Part shown: piece after piece, positions 27,012 to 36,100 of the stretch | Layout of the letters: each line of letters opens with the position of its first letter | Position numbering within the stretch: position 1 is the stretch's first letter | NCBI GenBank assembly: GCA_018713115.1 | Contig: DVFS01000066.1 | Coordinates: forward strand, 1-42,029 | Direction: 5' to 3' | Length of the DNA stretch: 42,029 bases | Origin: Candidatus Galligastranaerophilus faecipullorum | GTDB lineage: Bacteria; Cyanobacteriota; Vampirovibrionia; Gastranaerophilales; Gastranaerophilaceae | Position numbers and translations under genes: made by a program | The notes under the pieces: generated by a model | Databases searched by the model: none | Seen by the model: only the letters and a program-made list of their open reading frames with translations | What the model was told of the DNA's origin: nothing

Positions 27012-28244
27012 TTAAAATTTTAAATATTTATCCGGAGCGAGCGCACAGATAAGTGACTTTTTGTTTAAAATAAGCCTTGCTGCGGCGCTTACATCTGCGG
27101 CATTAATTTTATTTACTTCTTTGATAAATCTTTCATTGTAATTAAGCCCCAGTCCCGAAAGGTAGTTGTAGCCTTCTGTTGAAGCAAGCTGCGAGTTTGT
27201 TTGGGAAAAGTACTCCAGACGCCCTATGATATTTTCTTTTGCACCGGCAACTTCTTCTTGGGTGGGGGGAATTTTTGCTATTCTATCCAATTCTGACATA
27301 AACCCATCCAATGATTTCCTGATATTCTTAGGCTCTGTTGCAATATAGAAGCTGAATAATGCGGATTTTGAGAGTGTTTCGTAGCTGCTTCTTACTGTGT
27401 AGGCGAGCCCCTGTTTATCCCTTAATTCCACAAAAAGTCTGGAGCTTAACCCCGAGCCGCCTAAAATGTTGTTCATAAGAGAAATTTTGTAGTACATTTC
27501 ACTGTGCATGTTCGGTACAATCCAGCCCTGAAAGAGTTGTGCCTGATTCAGGTCATTTTTGGAAATCTTTACAATCTCAACATTTTCATTTATCCATAAA
27601 TCTTCTACAGGTTTTATTTGCGATTCGCTGTGTGATGATTTCATAAAATCGAAATTTTTATGAAAATAATCGCAGACATTTTCCGTGTTTTGAATATCGC
27701 CCGCAATTGAAATCACTTTTCTTGATGAAAGCAGCTGCCTGTGTACTTCAAAAATGTCCTCTTTTGTAATTTTATCAATTTCCTCAAGTGTTTTCGTGCA
27801 GGTATTTGAATAATAATGCCCCTTGAACATATTTCTTACAAAGGTGTCGGAAGCAAGGATTCTCGGGTTATCCATATCTGCTTTAATCTCGCCTTTTATT
27901 TTGTAGACTTCTTTTTCAAATTCACTAAAAGTTGAGTTTAGCAGAATGTCTTTAGCATACTCCATTGCGCGGTTAAAATCTTCGTTTAAGAACAGAAAAC
28001 TTACTTTGATGTAATCCTGTTTTGCTTTTATGGACACATCTATGCATTCGCTTTCAAGTTCTGCGGCAAGGGTTTTTGCGTCTTTGGTTTTTGTACCCTG
28101 TAAAAGCAGTTTTGCAAAAAGTCCGTATGTGCCGGAATATTTCTCGGGTTTATCTGTTGCAAAATAAAAACATACACAGGTTCTCGGGGTGTTTTTTCTG
28201 TTGTTTATTATTATATCTATATCATTCTTTAAAATATGTTCCAT
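27012..28244 (-). CDS. M16 peptidase-like protein lacking the zinc motif
   Basis: The protein has 410 residues from ATG 28244, which overlaps the upstream stop as TAATG and has AAGGAGA 6 nt before it. A longer frame to 28283 is less likely. It has the M16 fold: YSGTYGLFAKLLLQGTKTK where the HxxEH helix should be, LAAELESECIDVS, and the C-terminal half with NNILGGSGLSSRLFVELRDKQGLAYTVRSSYE. HxxEH is absent, so it is a non-catalytic partner. Pairing with the active gene upstream matches two-subunit M16B peptidases, in which the inactive subunit supplies an R/Y substrate pair. Confidence 0.9.
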   Translation of the reverse strand: MEHILKNDIDIIINNRKNTPRTCVCFYFATDKPEKYSGTYGLFAKLLLQGTKTKDAKTLAAELESECIDVSIKAKQDYIKVSFLFLNEDFNRAMEYAKDILLNSTFSEFEKEVYKIKGEIKADMDNPRILASDTFVRNMFKGHYYSNTCTKTLEEIDKITKEDIFEVHRQLLSSRKVISIAGDIQNTENVCDYFHKNFDFMKSSHSESQIKPVEDLWINENVEIVKISKNDLNQAQLFQGWIVPNMHSEMYYKISLMNNILGGSGLSSRLFVELRDKQGLAYTVRSSYETLSKSALFSFYIATEPKNIRKSLDGFMSELDRIAKIPPTQEEVAGAKENIIGRLEYFSQTNSQLASTEGYNYLSGLGLNYNERFIKEVNKINAADVSAAARLILNKKSLICALAPDKYLKF

Positions 28245-29581
28245 TATCTGTCTCCTTGGGGCATAAGCGTGCAGCTTGAGCAAACATTGCGGTTTAAATA
28301 TTTTTGCGCTGTTTGGCTTATGTATAAAGCATCTATTTCATTTAATGTATCAAGATACTTTGATGCCGGATTTAAGTCTTCGCAAACCGTCATATAGTAC
28401 CCTATTGAATCCGCTATGTCCGATACTGTTTCCGCCTCTTGGGCAAAATTTACTCTTGCTCGTTTTTTTGCTTTATTTAACTCTTCGCTGCTTATTTGTG
28501 CGAGTTTATCAAGTTCTTCTTTTAACTCCGTCATAAGCACATCTTTTTTTGCGGGGTCAAAAGTGGCTTCTATAAAGAAATTATCCCCGTCTTTAAACTG
28601 ATAGTGACATGTTTCAATCTGGTAAACATAAGGTTCTGACGGGTTTTCAATGAATCTTGAGTAAAGCCTCGAACTCTTGCCTTCACCAAGAATTATTGAA
28701 ATAATGTCAAGAGCAATCGTTTCTTTAAGATTTTTTGCACTGTCACACAGGAATCCTAACATCAGATAGCCAGTGTTGACATCGCCCTTAAGCTCAATAT
28801 CTGCCGGGTTTTTAATTATTATCTCGGGAATTCTTTCATCGCTTTTGCACTTTTCAATGCCCGGGTTGTCTTTGAATTTGAATTCATTTTCAAGCTTTTC
28901 AAGAATTTCATCATCTTCAAAGTCGCCTACTACAATGGTTGTAAGGTTATCAGGAGAATAGAATGTCTGATAATAGCACATTATCTCATCTCTGGGTATG
29001 GAGCCTATTATTTCTTCGCTGCCTATAACCTCACGTTTGTACGGGTGTTTTTCATACATTGCATTATTCAGCGCCGAGTAGACTTTTCGCCAGTTGTTAT
29101 CTTTTCCCATGCGGATTTCTTCAATAACCACATACCTTTCGCGTTTTTGCTCGGGGATTTCTTCTCCGAATTTAAATGCGGGCCCTACCTCTTCTTCCGG
29201 GATAATCGGGTCAACCATCATATCGGCGTGCATTTTTATTGCAGTATCAAATGCACGTTTTGGTATGGTTACGTAGTAGTACGTGTAATCTTTCCATGTA
29301 GCGGCATTTATAATTGCGCCTTTTGATTCAAGGGTTCTGTCAAAAACCCCTGCTTTATATTTTGTTGTGCCTTTAAACATCAGGTGTTCCAAAAAGTGCG
29401 ATACACCGTTATTTTCGGAATTTTCATTTATCGAGCCTGTTTTTGCCCAGGTGCTTATATTTGCCATGTGGCTGTCTTTTTTTGCTATTGCTATTTTGTG
29501 CCCGCTGCTGTATGTGTAGATACTTACAGGTTTGTCCAGATACGGATAATTCACTTCTTCTTTTTTGATGTAGTTTGGCAT
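28244..29581 (-). CDS. M16 family zinc peptidase, catalytic subunit
   Basis: The protein has 445 residues. The inverted zinc motif is His62-x-x-Glu65-His66 (HFLEH) in NGVSHFLEHLMFKGT, with the third ligand region VIEEIRMGKDN about 85 residues later. The C-terminal M16 half carries LDIISIILGEGKSSRLYSRFIENPSEPYVYQIE. Such enzymes degrade short peptides or process protein termini. GAGG lies close before the ATG. It shares one base with its inactive partner gene and follows aroH by 8 nt. Confidence 0.95.
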   Translation of the reverse strand: MPNYIKKEEVNYPYLDKPVSIYTYSSGHKIAIAKKDSHMANISTWAKTGSINENSENNGVSHFLEHLMFKGTTKYKAGVFDRTLESKGAIINAATWKDYTYYYVTIPKRAFDTAIKMHADMMVDPIIPEEEVGPAFKFGEEIPEQKRERYVVIEEIRMGKDNNWRKVYSALNNAMYEKHPYKREVIGSEEIIGSIPRDEIMCYYQTFYSPDNLTTIVVGDFEDDEILEKLENEFKFKDNPGIEKCKSDERIPEIIIKNPADIELKGDVNTGYLMLGFLCDSAKNLKETIALDIISIILGEGKSSRLYSRFIENPSEPYVYQIETCHYQFKDGDNFFIEATFDPAKKDVLMTELKEELDKLAQISSEELNKAKKRARVNFAQEAETVSDIADSIGYYMTVCEDLNPASKYLDTLNEIDALYISQTAQKYLNRNVCSSCTLMPQGDR

Positions 29582-29589
29582 TTTTCCTC

Positions 29590-29955
29590 TTATTCCGTTA
29601 TGTCGCGGCGGAGTTTTGCCGCGCCTTTTAAGTATATATGCTTAATCTCAGATTGTTTTTTTACGGTATTTATGCACAAAAGTATTCTAAGACACATTTT
29701 GATTGCACCTTTTACTTCCATTTCACGGTAGCACATCATGGGTACATGTTCAAATCCGCAATACTCGCGGGCAAACTTTGCGGGAAAGTCGGCGTCAATG
29801 TCTGAAGTTACGGTAAAAATGGCAAAAGCAATGTCTTCGGTTTCAACGTTATTTTTACCGAGCATATGGTTGAGAAGCTCTACCACTGCTTCTTTGACAC
29901 TTGTCTTATCGTTGTTATCAACCGTTGTTGCGCCTCTGATTCCGCGTGTTAACAT
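29590..29955 (-). CDS. aroH: chorismate mutase, AroH class
   Basis: The protein has 121 residues, a monofunctional AroH-fold mutase converting chorismate to prephenate for Phe/Tyr synthesis. The N-terminus RGIRGATTV and the active-site set known from the Bacillus enzyme sit at the same numbers here: Arg7, Arg63, Cys75, Glu78, Arg90 and Tyr108. The start overlaps the end of fmt by 7 nt, so it is co-translated with translation-related genes, with no other aromatic-pathway gene nearby. Confidence 0.95.
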   Translation of the reverse strand: MLTRGIRGATTVDNNDKTSVKEAVVELLNHMLGKNNVETEDIAFAIFTVTSDIDADFPAKFAREYCGFEHVPMMCYREMEVKGAIKMCLRILLCINTVKKQSEIKHIYLKGAAKLRRDITE

Positions 29956-30890
29956 ATTTCAAACATATCCCCCGTTTTAATTTTTGCTCCAAGGCTCCAG
30001 TTGTAAGCACTCATTTCGTTTTTGCCTTCAGGTTTTACACTTAAAATAATGAGCGCGCCTTCGCCGCATTTTACGCATATTCCGTTTTTATCCACACTTA
30101 GAACCTCGCCGCATTTTGCATTTTGTGTACAGTTTAAAGGTTTTGTTTTTAAAATTTTGACCAGTTTGCCGCCAAATTTTGTATGACAGGTGTTTATTGT
30201 GTGCATTGCACGTATTTTGTCGTGAATTTTTTTTGCGGGCAGCTGCCAGTCAATATTTTTATCTTCCTTTTTAATTTTTTTTGTAAATGTTGCCTTTTTA
30301 TGCTCCTGGGGAACGGGTTTCAGGCTTCCTTCAAAAAGCCCCTTTAAGGTTTTATCAAGAAGCACGGGCGACATTGAAGATATTTTCTGCATAAGTTCGG
30401 GAGTGTTAATATCTTCATCTAAAATTATTTCTTCCTGAAGGCATATATCGCCTGCATCAAGCTCGAGAGCTGTCTTCATGGTTGTTATGCCTGTTTTTTT
30501 CTCTCCGTTTAAAAGCACTTCACATATCGGGTTTGCACCGCGATAATATGGTAAAAGCGAAGCGTGCAGATTGATTGTACCATATTCGGGTATATCTATT
30601 ACTTCCCGAGAAAGAATCTGACCGAAAGCAAAGGTTATAAAAAAGTCGCTGCAGTATTTTTTGAGCTTTTCTATGTTCTCGGGCTCTTTTGATATTCTGT
30701 GCGGTTCTATAACATCAATTCCGTTTTCAAGTGCTATGGTTTTTATTTTGCTTTGAACAATTTTTTTCCCGCGGTTGGATGGTTTTGGCGGCTGCGTAAC
30801 AAGAGCGCAGACCTCATATTCTTTTGAATTTATAAAATATTTAAAAGATTCTATCGCTATATCAGGAGTTGCAAAAAATACTATTTTCAA
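29949..30890 (-). CDS. fmt: methionyl-tRNA formyltransferase
   Basis: The protein has 313 residues. It formylates Met-tRNAi using 10-formyl-THF. The formyltransferase domain contains NLHASLLPYYRGANP with catalytic Asn107 and His109, and ELDAGDI with Asp145. The C-terminal OB-like domain (about 205-310) contains the family text KIHDKIRAMHTINTCHTKFGGKLVKI. It begins 3 nt after def; the def-fmt pair is a classic operon linking formylation and deformylation. Confidence 0.97.
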   Translation of the reverse strand: MKIVFFATPDIAIESFKYFINSKEYEVCALVTQPPKPSNRGKKIVQSKIKTIALENGIDVIEPHRISKEPENIEKLKKYCSDFFITFAFGQILSREVIDIPEYGTINLHASLLPYYRGANPICEVLLNGEKKTGITTMKTALELDAGDICLQEEIILDEDINTPELMQKISSMSPVLLDKTLKGLFEGSLKPVPQEHKKATFTKKIKKEDKNIDWQLPAKKIHDKIRAMHTINTCHTKFGGKLVKILKTKPLNCTQNAKCGEVLSVDKNGICVKCGEGALIILSVKPEGKNEMSAYNWSLGAKIKTGDMFEIC

Positions 30891-30893
30891 TGG

Positions 30894-31478
30894 CTATTCC
30901 TTGTTCTGTGCTTTTTCGCTCTCTATAATCTCTTCTTCAAGTTCGGGCTCGTCAATCATCTTGTCCTGCTCTATTGAGGGCAGGTTGTTTTGTTTTAAAA
31001 CTTCAATTGTATCAAAAATATTTCTTGAATGATCTATAAAAAGTATTCCTTCAAGGTGATCATACTCATGCTGAATGGCTCTTGCGAGAAGCTCGCCGTT
31101 TTTGGCTTCAAGCACAAAGGGCCTGCCGTTTATATCAAGAGCCTTTACCATGACATTTTTATAACGTCTTACATCAACATATGCCTGAGGAAAGCTCAGA
31201 CAGCCTTCGTTGCTTTTTATTGCGCCGCTTTTTTTGATAATCTTGGGGTTAATAAAAACCATGGGGTTGAGGGGCTCATCATCCATTGATACATCTATTA
31301 CAAACATTCTGAGGTTTTCCCCGACCTGCGGTGCGGCAAGACCGACGCCGTTATTTGCATACATGGTATCAATCATATCATGTGCCAGCGTTTTTATTTT
31401 TTTTGAAATTTTAGATATTTCTTTTGATTTTCTGCGGAGTATTTCATCTCCGTATTTTAAAATTTTCAATATAGCCAT
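30894..31478 (-). CDS. def: peptide deformylase
   Basis: The protein has 194 residues. Three metal-site motifs are intact: GVGLAAPQ at 44-51, EGCLS at 91-95 with ligand Cys93, and HEYDH at 137-141 with the two His ligands and catalytic Glu. The C-terminal 30 residues are an acidic tail (EEEIIESEKAQNKE) beyond the usual core. It removes the formyl group from nascent proteins and is the first gene of the long minus-strand run. Confidence 0.97.
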   Translation of the reverse strand: MAILKILKYGDEILRRKSKEISKISKKIKTLAHDMIDTMYANNGVGLAAPQVGENLRMFVIDVSMDDEPLNPMVFINPKIIKKSGAIKSNEGCLSFPQAYVDVRRYKNVMVKALDINGRPFVLEAKNGELLARAIQHEYDHLEGILFIDHSRNIFDTIEVLKQNNLPSIEQDKMIDEPELEEEIIESEKAQNKE

Positions 31479-31589
31479 AGTTTTATCTTACCACAATCTT
31501 TATATTTTGAAAAAGTGTTATATAATTATATATGAGGCAAGTATTTGTCTTTTTGTGTTTTTATATAAATAAAACAGCAGGAGATTATT

Positions 31590-31946
31590 ATGAAAAAGTT
31601 TTTGGCATTGTTTATATTTGCAATTTTTGCCCTTGAAGCGCCGGTGCTTGCGCGTACTAAATATGATAAATACGGGCATAAAATTACACCGCAGAAGAAA
31701 ATAAAAGTTCAGGCGGCTGCAAAAGTCGACAACGAGAAAAAAGTTAAGGTAAAAGATGTTGAAGACGGCCGCGGCAGAAGCCTCGGCAGGGCGGTAAGAA
31801 ACGGTGATACGGATAATTTTACCATGTACAATCAGCGCGGACGCAAAACAGGCACCTATGTTGAAGATAAAAACGGCAACGGTAAATATTATGACCTTCG
31901 CGGTCGTGAGGTCCGCGTAAGACGTCAGACTCAGGATATAGAATAG
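31590..31946 (+). CDS. small secreted protein with YDxxG repeats
   Basis: The protein has 118 residues. It has a signal peptide (MKKFLALFIFAIFALEAPVLA, cut near 21-22) and a basic mature part. Three short similar units recur, YDKYGHK, YNQRGRKTG and YDLRGREV, suggesting small beta-hairpin repeats. Function is unknown; the positive charge suggests contact with anionic envelope or nucleic acid. A GGAG lies before the ATG. It is divergent from def and ends 6 nt from the convergent synthase gene. Confidence 0.65.
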   Translation: MKKFLALFIFAIFALEAPVLARTKYDKYGHKITPQKKIKVQAAAKVDNEKKVKVKDVEDGRGRSLGRAVRNGDTDNFTMYNQRGRKTGTYVEDKNGNGKYYDLRGREVRVRRQTQDIE

Positions 31947-31952
31947 GCGTTA

Positions 31953-33191
31953 TTAAATAACACCGTATTTTCTTCCGGTTTTTTCAATGATTTCAACTGC
32001 GCTGTCCATCATATCCCGTGTTAAATCTTTCATGACGCAAATCCTTATTCTGCACTCCTTTCTTCTGACGGCAGGATAGGTTACAATATTTGTATAAACG
32101 CCGCTGAGTCTTAAATCCTGATACATTTTAAACAGTATGGCTTCATCTCCTATAATTATGGGTATAATGCCGGACTGGCTTTCGCCCGTATTAAAACCGA
32201 GTTTTTCAAGTTTGCTTTTCAGGTAAGTAATATTTTCCCAGAGTTCTTTTCTTCCCGCTCTGTCGTGTTCTAGCAGCTTAAAAACTTCATTTAACCCTGC
32301 GGCAACAGGTGCGGGAAGTGCGGTTGAAAAGAAGAAACTCCTTGCATAATGCCTTAAATACCGGGCTATTTTTCTTGTGGTGGCGCAATATCCCCCGAGC
32401 GCTCCTGCTGTTTTGCTCAGCATGCCTACATGCAGGTCAATTTTATCGCCGATATTATAAACCTGTGCGCTTCCTCTGCCCGTGGCACCGACTATACCAA
32501 GTCCATGCGCGTCATCTACCATTACTTTTGCATTGTATTTTTGTGCAAGTTCGCATATTTTATCCAAACGCGCTATATCTCCGTGCATAGAAAATACACC
32601 GTCTGTTATAATGAGTTTTGCACGGTTTTTCTTTTTGCACTTTTTTAGAATATGTTCAAGAGCTTCCATATTATTGTGCGGGTAAACCCTGACATCCGCC
32701 CCTGATAGTTTTGACCCGTCAAAAATTGAAGCATGGTTTGCGCTGTCGTTTATAATAATATCTTCTTTTGAGCAAAGTGCTGAAATTACACCTATATTTG
32801 TGCCGTAGCCGCTCGGAAATAAAACTGCGTCTTCCGTGTTATAAAAGTTTGCAATTCTTTTCTCAAGTTCCTTGTGAATATCGCAAATGCCTGCGTAAAC
32901 AGACACTGCGCCCATGCCGTATCCGTATTTTTCTATGGCTTTTATTGCCGCGTCGCAGACTTTTTTATTTGTGGTGAGATTAAGATATGAATTTGAACCG
33001 AGCATAATTACTCTGTGCTCGCTGCCGCTTTTTTCTTTTATTTTTACACATGGGCCGGTTTTTTCCAGTATTTGAACCCCGAGCCCTTCGCTTCCCGTCA
33101 TAACTCCGCTTGCAAGCACTTTGTCCAGTCCCCGTGTCTTTTCAAAAAGGTCTTCGCCTTCGCGTGTAAATAAAAAATCCTCAAATTTCAT
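31953..33191 (-). CDS. PLP-dependent alpha-oxoamine synthase (BioF/Kbl-like)
   Basis: ATG 33191 is preferred to an ATG 18 codons upstream because AGGAGG lies 8 nt before it; this gives 412 residues. It is a fold-type I PLP enzyme that condenses an amino acid with an acyl-CoA. Family text: LGSNSYLNLTTNKKV, GYGMGAVSVYAGICDIHKELE, VLFPSGYGTNIGVISAL, the cofactor Asp in VMVDDAHGLGIVGATGRG, and the Schiff-base Lys in GMLSKTAGALGGY. It could be 8-amino-7-oxononanoate synthase, aminoketobutyrate-CoA ligase or a serine palmitoyltransferase-like enzyme. No biotin or threonine genes are adjacent, so the substrate is open. Confidence 0.85.
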   Translation of the reverse strand: MKFEDFLFTREGEDLFEKTRGLDKVLASGVMTGSEGLGVQILEKTGPCVKIKEKSGSEHRVIMLGSNSYLNLTTNKKVCDAAIKAIEKYGYGMGAVSVYAGICDIHKELEKRIANFYNTEDAVLFPSGYGTNIGVISALCSKEDIIINDSANHASIFDGSKLSGADVRVYPHNNMEALEHILKKCKKKNRAKLIITDGVFSMHGDIARLDKICELAQKYNAKVMVDDAHGLGIVGATGRGSAQVYNIGDKIDLHVGMLSKTAGALGGYCATTRKIARYLRHYARSFFFSTALPAPVAAGLNEVFKLLEHDRAGRKELWENITYLKSKLEKLGFNTGESQSGIIPIIIGDEAILFKMYQDLRLSGVYTNIVTYPAVRRKECRIRICVMKDLTRDMMDSAVEIIEKTGRKYGVI

Positions 33192-33200
33192 CTTTAATCC

Positions 33201-33235
33201 TCCTGAATATTGAATCAGTTTATATTTATTCAGGA
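33201..33235 (-). promoter_or_regulatory. inverted repeat overlapping the ribosome-binding site of the synthase gene
   Basis: TCCTGAATA (33201-33209) and TATTCAGGA (33227-33235) are perfect 9-bp arms with a 17-bp spacer. In the minus-strand mRNA the downstream arm includes AGGA of the AGGAGG site. The same stretch contains a plausible -10 (TATAAA). It may be an operator or an RNA hairpin that masks the site. Confidence 0.45.
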
Positions 33236-33281
33236 TTGTATTCAATCGCTCCCGGAGGTAGTAAAGGCGGGGAATTTAAAT

Positions 33282-34088
33282 TTATGCGTTTAAAGATTTT
33301 TTGAGCGCGTCAACATATTTTTTGTCAAATTCACCCTTTTGTGCACGTTCATATAAAATATTAAGAGCCTGTTCGTCGCTGAATGCAGTTTTGTACGGTC
33401 TTTGCTCTTTAAGTGCACTGTATATATCGGCAATTTGCAGAATCTGCACCATAGGCGTATTAGTTCTGGAATAGGTATGGTGATTTTTTACAAGGTTCAA
33501 TACAGACCCCCTGACACCTGCGGTTTTTAAAATCTCATAACCTAATTGTGCGTGTTTGTCTACTATTTTTCTTTCGTAGTCATTTAATTTTCCGTTTTTG
33601 TTTAGTATGCCGTCGGGAATATATGCCTTTCCTACATCATGCAAAAGGGCTGCTTTGTTCATTGTGTCATAATCCGCTCTTGAAAAGTTCTCGCCGCTGT
33701 TTTTCATAATCGCATTCGCGGCTTTTGCCGTCGGTATAAAATGCGCAAATACTTCACCTGTGACATTTTGTGAGTATATGCCGGCTCTTACGTAGTCGGA
33801 GGCCAAAGACTGCCTGATATTTGGATTTTTTTCAAGTATTGCTCCCAGAACATGCGAGTTTGAGTATTTTCCTACAAATTCGCGCGGAAAGAGTTTAACC
33901 AGAAAGTCGTCATTTATGGCATAAACGGGATTTTGCGCGGCAGGATTTACTCTGGGTGCACTGTATGCAAATGTGTCAGCTCCCCTTAAATATTTGCCGT
34001 TCAGATTCGGATTTAAAGCTATTGTTCCCGCAGGTGAATAAACTCCTGCCGTATTAATTCTTTCTACGTTCACTTCTATAAACCACAC
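33282..34088 (-). CDS. HD-GYP-like phosphohydrolase-type protein, degenerate GYP motif
   Basis: The protein has 268 residues; the start is uncertain between GTG 34088 and GTG 34073, neither with a good ribosome-binding site. The HD region (about 95-235) reads LLHDVGKAYIPDGIL (His150-Asp151), then KHAQLGYEIL (His179), NHHTY (His203-His204) and IADIYSAL (Asp221), which are metal ligands in the HD-GYP order. The expected HHExxDGxGYP is HHTYSRTNTP, so the c-di-GMP-specific tripeptide is lost. It may hydrolyse another nucleotide or be regulatory. The N-terminal 90 residues are unrecognised. Confidence 0.75.
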   Translation of the reverse strand: MWFIEVNVERINTAGVYSPAGTIALNPNLNGKYLRGADTFAYSAPRVNPAAQNPVYAINDDFLVKLFPREFVGKYSNSHVLGAILEKNPNIRQSLASDYVRAGIYSQNVTGEVFAHFIPTAKAANAIMKNSGENFSRADYDTMNKAALLHDVGKAYIPDGILNKNGKLNDYERKIVDKHAQLGYEILKTAGVRGSVLNLVKNHHTYSRTNTPMVQILQIADIYSALKEQRPYKTAFSDEQALNILYERAQKGEFDKKYVDALKKSLNA

Positions 34089-34245
34089 ACGAAATCAATT
34101 TATATATTAATAAAAAAAACTGACCCGTCAAAATTGCACATTTGTTAATATATTTTAATAAATTTGATTGTTAACTTTTGTAAATTCCCGCTTTCTCTTG
34201 CTGCAGCTGCGCTTAGGGCATGTGAATATTGTGTGTTTTATAAAG

Positions 34246-34261
34246 TATATCAATTTTATAT
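34246..34261 (+). promoter_or_regulatory. conserved upstream box, copy 1
   Basis: TATATCAATTTTATAT ends 50 nt before the start codon of the gene at 34312. The identical word occurs before the next paralogue at almost the same distance, and a variant before the third. A shared TTAACTTTTGTAAA lies further upstream (34171-34184). It is probably a common promoter or operator element. Confidence 0.6.
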
Positions 34262-34311
34262 GAAGAATATTTTTTATTAATGTATAAACACACAATTAAG
34301 AGAGGATAAAT

Positions 34312-35961
34312 ATGAGCTACAGCGGAATTTACGCCGAAAGTTTAGCTGCGTATCAAAACGGGCAGAATATTGCCAATGCGATACAGAAAAAAGTTGATAA
34401 CGTGGCCGAAAACGAAGTATTGTTCGGAAGTGTAGATTACTCGGGCGGTTACGAAAACATTATTAACGATTTTAAAAACACAGCCGCACAGGCAGCGGAT
34501 GAATCACAGGGTACCGAAGGCTCTGACGGCGCAGGCGGTGCGGATGGTAGTGCAGCAAGTGCCGGCGATGTAGTTTTTGGTGCAAATAATGAATGCACGG
34601 ACGGTAAAGACGACGGTAAAATTGGTATTCTTGAAGGGATAGGTTCATTCTTCAAGGGTATAGGCAAGGCTGTGGTTAATACGGTTACAAGTATTGTAAC
34701 AGACCCGGGCAAGCTGTTGTTAACGGCCGGAGCTGTTGCAGTAGGTATAATATTCCCCCCTGCAGGTGTTGCGATGGCTGTAGGTGCAGGCATTGCAGGA
34801 GCTGTTCAGGTGGGAAAAGGTATATACGGCTTAGCGACTGCCGAAACGGACGCAGAAGCAAAAGCAGCCTGCGAAAATATGGGTGCAGGCACTCTGCAGG
34901 TAGGTTTATCCGTAGTCGGTGCAAAAGCAGGTCTCAAAGCCATGAAAGGCACGAGCGGTTCTGCAATGAATGCGTTATCCAAATCTGCCAAAAGCGGTGT
35001 AAAACCGACATTTACACAAAAAGCAGGCGCCTTTATGAAAGATACGGTAACCGGCGGACGCGGCGCAAGTTACGACGGACTCGGCTCTATAGGCAAAGCC
35101 TGGACAAATGCGGCAGACGATGCGGGCGGATATTTATTAACCAAGGGTGTATCAAAATTAAGCGCCAATATATCTGATAAAGGCTTTATCAAAGGCACGG
35201 GCGAAACATTAAGCTCTGCAAAAAATGCATACAAAGAAGCTAAAGTACAAAGGCAGGCTAATAAAGAAGTTGCAAAACACAATAAGGAAATATCAAAATA
35301 CCAAAAAGAAATTGATGACTTGAATGCAAAGCTCAATGATAAGAATCTGTCAGAAACTGCAAAAAAACAACTGCAAGATAAGATAGATGAACTTAATGCA
35401 AGTAAAAATAAGATTCAAGAAGAATACAAATTAAATATTGAAAAAGAAATGGATGAATTAAAAGCGGCATACAAAAAAGCTGAACGCAATAATACTGCAG
35501 CAGACAGGTTGCAAGAATATGCAAAAAATAAAGGCAGTGAATTAAGTGACAAGACCCAGAGCAGAATACAAAAAGTTAGGGCTGAATATAAAAAAGCAAA
35601 AACAAAACTTGAATCACAGCAAAATCTTGATTCTGCAAGAAAAGCCGCTATGAAAGCATACGAGGAGTCTCAAACAAAAATTGCACAGGCTCAATCGGCA
35701 TTGGATGACGCAAAAACAAAATTGGACGGTTTGGGTAAAAATGCAAGCAGTAAGGAAATAAAAGCAGCGCAAACCGCGGTTGATGAGGCGAAGATTGCAC
35801 TCAAGGAAGCAAAAGCTCAGGCACCCGACACAAGCGCACTCAGACAAGGGCTTAAGGCGGCTAACAAAAAGGCCGGCGAGGCAGGATATCAGGGCAAAGG
35901 CTACACTCCTTTTCTCGGTGCCACAATGGGCCCTCTGGCTTATCAGCTGGAAGAAGCATAA
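34312..35961 (+). CDS. tandem-family protein 1: membrane hairpin plus long coiled coil
   Basis: The protein has 549 residues. Residues 1-54 form the family N-terminus, almost the same as in the next gene, with LFGSVDYS at 37-44. A Gly/Ala/Ser/Asp-rich linker follows. An amphipathic stretch (IGSFFKGIGKAVVNTVTSIV) leads to a glycine-rich hydrophobic hairpin (about 134-174, GAVAVGIIFPPAGVAMAVGAGIAGAV). Residues about 300-510 are Lys/Glu/Ala-rich and predicted coiled coil. There is no Sec signal. The layout recalls translocator or pore proteins, but no homologue is recognised. Ribosome-binding site GAGAGGA is clear. It is single-gene transcribed, with its own upstream box and terminator. Confidence 0.7.
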   Translation: MSYSGIYAESLAAYQNGQNIANAIQKKVDNVAENEVLFGSVDYSGGYENIINDFKNTAAQAADESQGTEGSDGAGGADGSAASAGDVVFGANNECTDGKDDGKIGILEGIGSFFKGIGKAVVNTVTSIVTDPGKLLLTAGAVAVGIIFPPAGVAMAVGAGIAGAVQVGKGIYGLATAETDAEAKAACENMGAGTLQVGLSVVGAKAGLKAMKGTSGSAMNALSKSAKSGVKPTFTQKAGAFMKDTVTGGRGASYDGLGSIGKAWTNAADDAGGYLLTKGVSKLSANISDKGFIKGTGETLSSAKNAYKEAKVQRQANKEVAKHNKEISKYQKEIDDLNAKLNDKNLSETAKKQLQDKIDELNASKNKIQEEYKLNIEKEMDELKAAYKKAERNNTAADRLQEYAKNKGSELSDKTQSRIQKVRAEYKKAKTKLESQQNLDSARKAAMKAYEESQTKIAQAQSALDDAKTKLDGLGKNASSKEIKAAQTAVDEAKIALKEAKAQAPDTSALRQGLKAANKKAGEAGYQGKGYTPFLGATMGPLAYQLEEA

Positions 35962-35984
35962 AGATAAATAAAATATAAACTTAT

Positions 35985-36014
35985 AAAACACACCTCATTG
36001 TTGGGGTGTGTTTT
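35985..36014 (+). terminator. intrinsic terminator after tandem-family gene 1
   Basis: AAAACACACC (35985-35994) pairs perfectly with GGTGTGTTTT (36005-36014) and the T run continues the stem. Confidence 0.75.
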
Positions 36015-36100
36015 ATATTGCATATATTAACTTTTGTAAACGTAATTTTTTCCTTTAATAATGCGCAATTTGGCGATTTATAAAATTAATATATCTAAAA

